56,662 nt of DNA from CAYJGN01 sp964369635 (lineage in GTDB: Bacteria > Bacillota > Clostridia > Oscillospirales > Ruminococcaceae). The stretch is taken from the NCBI GenBank assembly GCA_964369635.1, contig CAYJGN010000006.1:1-56662 (forward strand). The letters are read 5' to 3'. How positions within the stretch are numbered: the first letter of the stretch is position 1; each line of letters opens with the position of its first letter. Positions 50,410 through 56,662 of the stretch are shown here, piece by piece. The position numbers and the translations under genes are program-made. A model generated the notes under the pieces. It was not told the DNA's origin. It made no database searches and was given only the letters and a program-made list of their open reading frames with translations.

Positions 50410-51979
50410 TAACAAAAACCAGTACTATACAATTTCAGATACTCCTTTTGCCAAAGGTGGTGAGGGGAGTATTTACGATATTTTGGGCAAGTCTAATCTT
50501 GTTGCGAAGATTTACCATCAAGCGGGACGCACTGATGAGAAAGAGCGGAAAATTTTAGCTATGCTATCCTCTCCGCCTATCGGAATAACCGACCAAATAG
50601 CATGGCCTGTTGACATACTATATTCGGGCAAAAGCGAATTTTTAGGTTTTGTTATGCCAAGGATTAAAAATACTGCTAAAATTGATAGTCTTTATTCTTA
50701 TGATAAGAGGGATTCTCATAATTTTTCATTTTATCTTCAGGTTGCGCAAAATCTTTGTGCGGCGGTCGGTGCGGTACATAGTAGCGGACATGTTTGCGGC
50801 GATTTAAATCCTGCAAATATCTGCGTTGACCCGAAAACAGCGCTTATAACCCTTGTCGATACCGATTCCTACCATATAAAGGCAAAGGATGGCTCTGTTT
50901 ATAAATGCCCTGTTTGCCGTCCTGAGTATGTGCCGCGTGAAATCCAATCAATTATGAATACCGGAAAAAGTTTGCGAGAGACGTTTGCAAATACTTTCAC
51001 TATATATACCGACTATTTCGCAGTTGCAATACATATATTTGCATTACTTATGAATGGCGCTCATCCTTATTCTTGCGTTGTCGCAGATGGGTATTCTGCC
51101 TCTCAGTTTAATATCGTTTCTAATATTGAGAAGAATATTTATGCTTATGAAAAAAATAGCTATGGCGTTACTCCGCCAAAATATTCGCCGAATATAAACT
51201 CTCTTCCGACTGATATAGTATCGCTATTTCAAAAGATGTTTGGGAGAGCAGCGTCACTCTCGCCGATGTCCCGACCAACTACAACCCAGTTTCATACGGC
51301 TATAGGTAAACTTGAAACGAGCCTTTTGCAGTGTGGTCGCAATATTGCACATCAGTATTATAGTAAAAATAAAATCTGTCCGTTATGCGAGGCAAGTAGC
51401 CGAATGGATAACCTTTTATCAACACCACCTCCAAAGGTAGGTACGACTGGTACTGGGTATGCAAATATCGGTCGCGGCGGCAGACTGAATACAGCGAATA
51501 ATACAGGCGGCGGAGCCGCAACGGGTACTATCGGAACAAACCCAAGAGCTCCCGCTTATTCATCAGGTAGCTCATCTGGTGGTATTTCAATGTGGGTTGG
51601 GATAGTCGTTGGTCTTGTGATATGGGCGGCGTCACAACTTCCGCTAATCTCGCTAGCTCAACATCTTTTTGCCGATCTGCCATTTATATGGGGATGGCTT
51701 TTGATGATTTTATCAGTTGGGATTATTCCATTTATTCCACTGTGGATATTCGCTATTTTATTTATCACTTTAAATCTATTTAATAACGACTTCTTTTTAG
51801 GGATAGCAGTTGTTTTAAGTAAAGCGCTATACCTTGCTTATGTTGGGTATGGGATTTTTGCAATAGTTATCTCGTGGGGAAGTTTATTTGATGTTATAAT
51901 TTCGCCGATACTAATCTGCATTCCAGTAACCCTTGTTGCAAGAACGATACCAGGACTTACAGTTGATCTTTTAACATAG
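50396..51979 (+). CDS. Ser/Thr protein kinase with C-terminal membrane helices
   Basis: This 527-residue protein has a eukaryote-like kinase domain at residues 1-310: G-loop FAKGGEGSIYD (about 17-27), VAIK-equivalent LVAKIYH (about 35-41), catalytic GDLNPANICV (about 137) and the DFG-equivalent LVDTDSYHI (about 156). These atypical loops are those of TerY-P-associated kinases. A CPLC motif follows near 327, then a Gly/Ser/Thr-rich linker and about four membrane helices (about 400-520). It is therefore anchored with the kinase in the cytoplasm. It overlaps the PP2C gene by 14 bases, indicating coupled translation. Confidence 0.88.
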   Translation: MKVYNNKNQYYTISDTPFAKGGEGSIYDILGKSNLVAKIYHQAGRTDEKERKILAMLSSPPIGITDQIAWPVDILYSGKSEFLGFVMPRIKNTAKIDSLYSYDKRDSHNFSFYLQVAQNLCAAVGAVHSSGHVCGDLNPANICVDPKTALITLVDTDSYHIKAKDGSVYKCPVCRPEYVPREIQSIMNTGKSLRETFANTFTIYTDYFAVAIHIFALLMNGAHPYSCVVADGYSASQFNIVSNIEKNIYAYEKNSYGVTPPKYSPNINSLPTDIVSLFQKMFGRAASLSPMSRPTTTQFHTAIGKLETSLLQCGRNIAHQYYSKNKICPLCEASSRMDNLLSTPPPKVGTTGTGYANIGRGGRLNTANNTGGGAATGTIGTNPRAPAYSSGSSSGGISMWVGIVVGLVIWAASQLPLISLAQHLFADLPFIWGWLLMILSVGIIPFIPLWIFAILFITLNLFNNDFFLGIAVVLSKALYLAYVGYGIFAIVISWGSLFDVIISPILICIPVTLVARTIPGLTVDLLT

Positions 51980-52006
51980 TATATTTCATTATTTTTGGAG
52001 GTTATA

Positions 52007-54058
52007 ATGTTTCAATCAATTATACTCATTCTATCACCGGTTGCCTTTGTTTTATCTATTATTATAGCTGTTGCTATAAACAAAAGAGAAAAGGGGAGCT
52101 TTAAAAAGGTTATAGCAACACTTATGGTGGGTACAGCCTTCTCGCTTTTCTTCATTTATGTTAATGGAAATGCATTTGCACGCGGCGGTCCTATTGATAC
52201 TGTTATAACTTCAATTCTCGGTGTTATCCGCTCGATGACAGGTGAGAATTCAGTAGGGGATACAAGGGAGATGGCGGGCCAAATTCCAACAGCCCTTGAA
52301 TATGTTTTCTCAATCTATACAGCGGTTTTGCATCTTTTTATCTCAGCATTACTGCTTGGATTTATCCTAAGTTTCTTTAGAAACTTTTTTCCGTACATGC
52401 GCTATCGTTTTCTTTCAAACGGCAAACTTTGCGTATTTACTGAAGTATCGAAAAGATCTATCCTGCTTGCTTGCGATATGCATGAGCGGGAAAAAAATCT
52501 ATCACTAAAACGCTCGACAATAGTTTTCCTTGGAAATAGAAATGATGAATCGAGCGAAGCTATTGCAAATTATGCTGAAATTGATGCTATTGACGCTTTT
52601 ATATTTGATAAGAGCGTGAGTGAGCTTGTTTTGCATAATAGGTATCTTAAAAAGCAGGTGAATTTTTTTCTATTAAAATACAATGAAAGCGAGAACTTGC
52701 GAGATGCTCTTGAGCTTTCAGCAAAGTATGGGAAATCAAATATTGCAGGACATATACAGATACATGTTCTAAATAGTGAACCTGAGGCTGAAGCGGTAAT
52801 TGATTCTATTGAGTACAGCTCAATTTTAAGTCTGCGACTTATTCGAGAAAACCGCACAAAATTGCATCACCTATTCGATATAAGACCGCTATTTTTAGCA
52901 AGACGTGATAACAAGATATCTATTCTTGTTGCAGGGCTTGGAAGATGTGGAACAGAAGCGGTTAAACTTGCAGCTTGGGCAGCTCAAACGATAGATTTGC
53001 GTCCGGAAATTATAATAGTTGATAAGGACCCTGAAACAATAAAACGATTTGAAAAAGAATGCCCGGAACTTGCACCAGAATTCTCGCCTGATTTCGGTGA
53101 GCGGGACTGTGATATTCATTTTATCTGCGCTGATATAGAGTCCAGCGAATTTCGAGAGAAACTTTCAGCTTTTCCTGATGTTTCGTATGTTATATGTGTT
53201 GTTGGCGATGAGAATTTGAATTTGAGATGCGGTATGAATATCCGCTCGATATATGAAGAAATTCGCTTTGATAAAGACGGAATAACAAACTCACCACCAA
53301 CTATAAACGTTATGCTGGGTGATCCGTTTTTATATGAAATCGGCGGCAGAGTTAAGTTTGATAATAGGGTAAACTGTGACCTTCTACCGTTTGGTTCGCT
53401 AAAAGAAACTTATAGTTATGATAACCTTATAAGTCCATATCTTGATAAAGCGGGAATTGCGGTAAATAGATTCTATACAAGGGAATTTAGCAAAGATGAT
53501 ATAAAAGCAGCTACTGGTGCGGCAAGAGAAGAGCTCATTCGAAAAATTAATGCCGAGGCAGATAAAAACTATGAGGATAAAGAGTATAATAGAAATTCCT
53601 CAACAGCACTCGGTCTTCATTTCAAATATAAGGTATACTCTATTCTCTGTGAACTACAGGGGAATGACCCGAAAAAATACGATTGGTCAGCGCACCCAAC
53701 AAAAGAGATGATAAACGCTGTTTTTGCGGCGATTTCAAATGAAAAAACCGGCAATCAGTTGGTTGAAGAGCTTGCTATTGCAGAGCACAGACGTTGGAAT
53801 GCATTTATGCGAAGTGAGGGTTGGAGGGCAGCTTCACCTGAGATATGCGATAAATGGTATAAATCGCTTGGAGGACATCGGAATTTTGCGGCAAAGCTTC
53901 ATGCTTGCATAGTGCCGTTTGAAATGCTCGCAGAGCTCGATAGATGGGTGCTTGATAGTTACAACAAAAAAGTTGATTTTGCAGAGCTTGATAGAGTTAT
54001 GGTTCGCGCACTTCCAGAGATTTTATCAGAAGCAGATGATATATGGTCGAAGAGCTGA
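52007..54058 (+). CDS. Membrane protein with Rossmann (TrkA-N-like) region and C-terminal RyR domain
   Basis: This 683-residue protein has three N-terminal membrane helices (about 5-25, 36-56, 103-128), then two nucleotide-binding-like segments. The clearer one has LVAGLGRCGTEAVKLA near 306-321 with IIIVDKDPE after it, as in TrkA-N domains. The C-terminus (about 588-650) reads AIAEHRRWNAFMRSEGW ... KLHACIVPFEML, the RyR domain first described in ryanodine receptors. GGAGG precedes ATG 52007. It closes the four-gene unit and could sense a dinucleotide or bind a nucleotide-derived ligand. Role is inferred. Confidence 0.85.
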   Translation: MFQSIILILSPVAFVLSIIIAVAINKREKGSFKKVIATLMVGTAFSLFFIYVNGNAFARGGPIDTVITSILGVIRSMTGENSVGDTREMAGQIPTALEYVFSIYTAVLHLFISALLLGFILSFFRNFFPYMRYRFLSNGKLCVFTEVSKRSILLACDMHEREKNLSLKRSTIVFLGNRNDESSEAIANYAEIDAIDAFIFDKSVSELVLHNRYLKKQVNFFLLKYNESENLRDALELSAKYGKSNIAGHIQIHVLNSEPEAEAVIDSIEYSSILSLRLIRENRTKLHHLFDIRPLFLARRDNKISILVAGLGRCGTEAVKLAAWAAQTIDLRPEIIIVDKDPETIKRFEKECPELAPEFSPDFGERDCDIHFICADIESSEFREKLSAFPDVSYVICVVGDENLNLRCGMNIRSIYEEIRFDKDGITNSPPTINVMLGDPFLYEIGGRVKFDNRVNCDLLPFGSLKETYSYDNLISPYLDKAGIAVNRFYTREFSKDDIKAATGAAREELIRKINAEADKNYEDKEYNRNSSTALGLHFKYKVYSILCELQGNDPKKYDWSAHPTKEMINAVFAAISNEKTGNQLVEELAIAEHRRWNAFMRSEGWRAASPEICDKWYKSLGGHRNFAAKLHACIVPFEMLAELDRWVLDSYNKKVDFAELDRVMVRALPEILSEADDIWSKS

Positions 54059-54131
54059 TTTATGAGGCGATATAATAATTTTAATTTCTGTGACAATCGA
54101 AGAAATGCTTAGTCGCAAACTAATATAATAT

Positions 54132-54166
54132 AAAAAACTGTCGCTAATATAAGCGACAGTTTTTTT
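54132..54166 (+). terminator. Terminator closing the RyR unit
   Basis: ACTGTCGCT and AGCGACAGT form a strong stem extended by A/T pairs, with a 6-base loop and seven Ts. Confidence 0.92.
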
Positions 54167-54276
54167 CTAAACTAAAATACAATTTTGCCTTAAATAGTTA
54201 ATATTGATATGATAGCCTATTTTAAGGTCGAAAGAGATAAAGAAAGTGTTACTTATAATGAGAAGGAGAAGGCAAC

Positions 54277-54300
54277 AAAAAAAGAACCCAAAGGTTCTTT
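54277..54300 (-). terminator. Terminator of rpmB
   Basis: On the minus strand AAAGAACC pairs with GGTTCTTT around TTTG, followed by Ts. Confidence 0.82.
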
Positions 54301-54309
54301 AATTTTGCG

Positions 54310-54498
54310 TTATACCGCTCTGGTTACCTTATCGCTGCGCAGACAGCGGGTGCAGGCATTTATGCGGCATGATCTGCCTTCAACAACTGCTTTGACCCTC
54401 TGTATGTTAGGTTTCCAAGTTCTGTTTGAACGTTTGTGAGAATGAGAAACCTTAATTCCGAAAGATACACCTTTTCCGCAGATATCACATTTTGCCAT
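54310..54498 (-). CDS. rpmB: 50S ribosomal protein L28
   Basis: This 62-residue L28 begins MAKCDICGKGVSFGIKVSHS, followed by KRSNRTWKPNIQRVK and a C-terminal CTRCLRSDKVTRA. The two CxxC pairs make it the zinc-binding (C+) form. ATG 54498 has AAAGGAGGTG upstream; the longer open frame further 5' is not translated as L28. It is monocistronic with its own promoter and terminator. Confidence 0.97.
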   Translation of the reverse strand: MAKCDICGKGVSFGIKVSHSHKRSNRTWKPNIQRVKAVVEGRSCRINACTRCLRSDKVTRAV

Positions 54499-54535
54499 AT
54501 TCTGCACCTCCTTTAAACTAAAAGTCACAATTAGT

Positions 54536-54564
54536 ATAATAGCAGAAATTGAGAGTAAAATCAA
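54536..54564 (-). promoter_or_regulatory. Predicted promoter of rpmB
   Basis: On the minus strand TTGATT, 17 bases, TATTAT, about 40 bases before the ATG. Confidence 0.62.
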
Positions 54565-54589
54565 GTGTTTAAGTAAAAGTTTTTTTAGG

Positions 54590-54618
54590 TTGTATTTTTC
54601 CATTAAAAGTTATATAAT
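54590..54618 (+). promoter_or_regulatory. Predicted promoter of the M50-scpA-scpB unit
   Basis: TTGTAT, 17 bases, consensus TATAAT, 25 bases before the start codon at 54644. Confidence 0.62.
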
Positions 54619-54643
54619 AATTTAGATATAAGGAGATGAAATA

Positions 54644-55276
54644 ATGAATCAAATTCAAATATTTATTATAAGGGCGATAGCTCTTTTAACAGCACTGCCT
54701 TTCCACGAATTTGCCCATGCATATGTTGCAACAAAGCTTGGTGATAACACAGCAAAGTATAACGGCAGATTAACACTAAACCCGCTAGCGCACCTTGATC
54801 CATTCGGCTCGATTATGATTTTACTTGTGGGATTCGGATTTGCAAAACCTGTTCCTGTGAACCCGATGGCATTTAAAAATAGAAGGCGAGATATGGCGAT
54901 AGTTGCGGCGGCAGGACCTTTATCGAACATTCTTTTAGCGACAATAATTATGGCGATATCTAAAGTTTCAAGTGGTTTTATAACTGCGTCATTACCATTA
55001 GATATAGCTTATTTTCTCTTGCTGTTTTTCCAGTATTCTATTTTAATAAACCTATCTCTTGCGGTGTTTAACCTAATCCCGTTCCCGCCACTCGACGGCT
55101 CTAAAATACTCGATATGTTTGTGCCGGGATTTTGGAACAATCTTTTATATAGATATGGGCAGTATGTTCAGATAGCTTTTTTATTTATTGTTATAAGTGG
55201 TCTTTTAAATGGCCCGATATCATTTTTTAGAAATATTTTGTATAACGCGATAGATGGTTTAACCTTCTTTTTATGA
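54644..55276 (+). CDS. M50-family site-2 protease homologue (YwhC/YdiL type)
   Basis: This 210-residue, roughly six-helix intramembrane metallopeptidase lacks a PDZ domain. Motifs are LPFHEFAHAYVA near residues 19-30 (HExxH), NPLAHLDPFGSIM near 47-60, and NLIPFPPLDGSKIL near 140-153 with the third metal ligand Asp. It is the smaller counterpart of rseP at 11.3 kb. In Firmicutes this gene often precedes scpA-scpB, as it does here. Substrate is unknown. AAGGAG precedes the ATG. Confidence 0.93.
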   Translation: MNQIQIFIIRAIALLTALPFHEFAHAYVATKLGDNTAKYNGRLTLNPLAHLDPFGSIMILLVGFGFAKPVPVNPMAFKNRRRDMAIVAAAGPLSNILLATIIMAISKVSSGFITASLPLDIAYFLLLFFQYSILINLSLAVFNLIPFPPLDGSKILDMFVPGFWNNLLYRYGQYVQIAFLFIVISGLLNGPISFFRNILYNAIDGLTFFL

Positions 55277-55289
55277 TAGGAGAATTTTA

Positions 55290-56003
55290 TTGCAACAATT
55301 AACATTTACAACAGAAACATTCGAAGGTCCGCTTGATCTTCTGCTTCATCTTATCTCAAAGCATAAGCTGAATATTGCAGATATAGAAATTGGTGTTTTG
55401 TTATCGCAGTATTTATCATATATGGATGAGATGAAGATGCGAAATTTAGATGTTTCAAGCTCATTTATCGAGATGGCGGCAAGGCTTGTTCATATAAAAA
55501 CAGTCTCACTTCTACCGTCAAAAGAAGAAGCTGAGGATTTAAAAAGAGAGCTATCAGGTGAGCTTATCGAGTATCACCTCTGCCAGCTTGCAGCTGCAAA
55601 CTTGAAAGCCGAGTATAAAGGGCATAACAGATTCACAAGAGAGCCACTTCAGATGGAAATTGATATGACCTATACAAGACAACACCCAAAACAAAATCTT
55701 TATGATATGATTGCTTTAATTCAAACTAAGATAAAATTTAAAGCTCCACCAACTAAAGAGGAGTTTTCAGTGCTTGTTGAGAGAAGGGTAGTTTCTGTTT
55801 CGGGGAAGATTACCTCCCTTATAAGCTATCTTAAAAAACGCGGAAAAGAGGCATTTAAAAAGCTCTTTTCAAACTGCAGCGATAAACCAGAACTTGTTGC
55901 GACCTTTTTAGCGGTTTTAGAGCTTGTTAAAAACGGACGAGCAACAGTTGATGAAAATCAGCAGATATCATATATTAAAAAGGAAAATGCAGATGGAAAT
56001 TAA
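55290..56003 (+). CDS. scpA: Segregation and condensation protein A
   Basis: This 237-residue kleisin subunit bridges SMC heads in chromosome compaction and segregation. The N-terminal FEGPLDLLLHLISKHKLNI near residues 13-31 is the family signature, and FIEMAARLVHIKTVSLLPS near 61-79 follows. The C-terminal winged-helix region contains TFLAVLELVKNGRATV. It starts at TTG 55290 with AGGAGA upstream; no ATG fits the family N-terminus. Confidence 0.96.
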   Translation: MQQLTFTTETFEGPLDLLLHLISKHKLNIADIEIGVLLSQYLSYMDEMKMRNLDVSSSFIEMAARLVHIKTVSLLPSKEEAEDLKRELSGELIEYHLCQLAAANLKAEYKGHNRFTREPLQMEIDMTYTRQHPKQNLYDMIALIQTKIKFKAPPTKEEFSVLVERRVVSVSGKITSLISYLKKRGKEAFKKLFSNCSDKPELVATFLAVLELVKNGRATVDENQQISYIKKENADGN

Positions 56004-56565
56004 TAAGCTCAAAGCTAATTTAGAGGCATTGCTATTTGCTTGCGGTGAGCCTGTTGAGCTCGATAGGCTTGCAAAGGTTATGGAAATAGATAAAGCAACT
56101 CTTATAAAGGTTGCAAACAGCCTTGCTGCTGATTTAAACGATGAAAATAGGGGAATAATCCTAACAGAGATTGACGGACGATATGAGCTGTCAACTAAAG
56201 AGCAGTATCAATCAAGTATTCGTGAGCTACTAATGATAAAAAGGGATGCGCCACTATCGCAAGCGGCTTTTGAGGTTCTTGCAATCATAGCTTATAATCA
56301 ACCGGTAACACGAGGGTTTGTATCTGGAGTTCGTGGAGTCGATAGCGATGGAAGCGTTGTGAATTTAGTTGAAAAAGGGCTTGTTGAAGAGGCTGGGAGA
56401 CTTGAGCTACCAGGAAGACCAATAGCATACAAAACAACAGATCAGTTTTTGCGTTGCTTTAATATTTCGCATCTCTCGCAGCTACCGCCGCTTCCAAAGG
56501 CAAGTGATGATGAAAGCCCATTTATGCAGCTTGAGATGTCTGATGATGAAATAAAGGAAGAGTAA
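55993..56565 (+). CDS. scpB: Segregation and condensation protein B
   Basis: This 190-residue dimeric winged-helix partner of ScpA and SMC carries LEALLFACGEPV near residues 8-19, LSQAAFEVLAIIAYNQPVTR near 88-107, and IRGVDS-like VSGVRGVDSDG. Start ATG 55993 lies 9 bases after AAAGG; ATG 55987 is too close. It overlaps scpA by 11 bases, indicating coupled translation. Confidence 0.95.
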   Translation: MEINKLKANLEALLFACGEPVELDRLAKVMEIDKATLIKVANSLAADLNDENRGIILTEIDGRYELSTKEQYQSSIRELLMIKRDAPLSQAAFEVLAIIAYNQPVTRGFVSGVRGVDSDGSVVNLVEKGLVEEAGRLELPGRPIAYKTTDQFLRCFNISHLSQLPPLPKASDDESPFMQLEMSDDEIKEE

Positions 56566-56567
56566 AT

Positions 56568-56662
56568 ATGCAGGTATTAGTTATAATTTTGTTTTTGCTT
56601 ATAGCTTTGCTTTTAATTAAGGTTTCTGTTATAATAAAAGCTGACAACAAAGATATAGCTAT
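56568..56662 (+). CDS. Start of a membrane-anchored protein, truncated by window end
   Basis: An open frame starts 2 bases after scpB with GGAAGAG upstream. Its first 31 residues, MQVLVIILFLLIALLLIKVS and a polar segment, form one membrane helix. Genes at this position in Clostridia often encode DUF2953 proteins, but too little is visible to say. Confidence 0.6.
   Translation, partial: MQVLVIILFLLIALLLIKVSVIIKADNKDIA

Noticed and set aside
52007..54058. K+ channel or TrkA uptake subunit
   Set aside because: There is a Rossmann segment but no pore-helix filter motif, and the C-terminus is a RyR domain; the context is the kinase/phosphatase unit, not potassium transport.
48840..54058. Full tellurite-resistance (ter) operon
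   Set aside because: TerY, PP2C and kinase equivalents are present, but no TerB, TerC, TerD or TerZ homologue is in the window.
1..56662. CRISPR array or phage attachment sites
   Set aside because: No regularly spaced direct repeats were found on reading the window; only the gap-flank duplications and paralogous genes repeat.

Overview
The window looks like a chromosomal segment from a low-GC, endospore-forming Clostridia-type Firmicute, probably of the Oscillospiraceae/Ruminococcaceae kind. The evidence is strongly AT-rich DNA, AGGAGG-type ribosome binding sites, frequent TTG and GTG starts, a PolC-type replicative polymerase, the DXP isoprenoid route, spoIIGA-sigE and sigG sporulation genes, and several families typical of Clostridia (DUF1540, DUF4364, DUF4358, YlmC/YmxH). 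Two runs of ten Ns, each flanked by the same 8-9 bases, show that this is a scaffolded draft. Collapsing both restores intact genes. No insertion sequence, prophage, rRNA or CRISPR array is visible.

Layout. 1-5.4 kb: tRNA-Pro, thioredoxin, an ATP-grasp/hemerythrin pair, a ROK sugar kinase, a folate-type ECF S component, a sporulation PRC-barrel protein and an orphan lipoprotein. 5.4-17.8 kb: the conserved block rpsB-tsf, then pyrH-frr-uppS-cdsA-dxr-rseP-ispG-polC (translation, lipid and isoprenoid synthesis, membrane proteolysis, replication). 17.9-23.1 kb: a metallo-beta-lactamase-fold hydrolase, a cation exchanger, and a DUF4358-MBOAT-DHHW locus that probably O-acylates a surface polymer. 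23.3-28.1 kb: five consecutive, divergent nucleoside hydrolase genes behind one promoter. 28.2-35.6 kb: mostly leftward genes, including a GNAT, an MGMT-like protein, two MATE exporters, a ZIP transporter, a DUF1540 mini-protein, DUF4364 and an MFS permease. 35.7-39.1 kb: spoIIGA-sigE, uppP, sigG. 39.1-48.8 kb: nadE, a lone RND exporter, a YgjP-like peptidase, a secreted metallopeptidase with a C-terminal dockerin-like module, an SCP2 protein, an ArsR regulator and serine dehydratase. 48.8-54.1 kb: a self-contained four-gene unit. 54.3-56.7 kb: rpmB, an M50 peptidase, scpA, scpB and the start of another gene.

The best candidate for an undescribed system is the unit at 48.8-54.1 kb. It has its own promoter and terminator and encodes a von Willebrand A protein, a PP2C phosphatase, a membrane-anchored Ser/Thr kinase and a membrane protein carrying a Rossmann (TrkA-N-like) region and a RyR domain. 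The first three resemble the TerY-P signalling triad, but no tellurite-resistance (ter) gene is nearby. The membrane RyR protein is the likely sensor or output.

Other points worth attention are the five-gene nucleoside hydrolase array with active-site divergence, rseP with an apparent ATA start, a long hairpin that buries the sigG ribosome binding site, uppP between sigE and sigG, the dockerin-tagged peptidase, and an ArsR gene with a palindromic operator inside its promoter.
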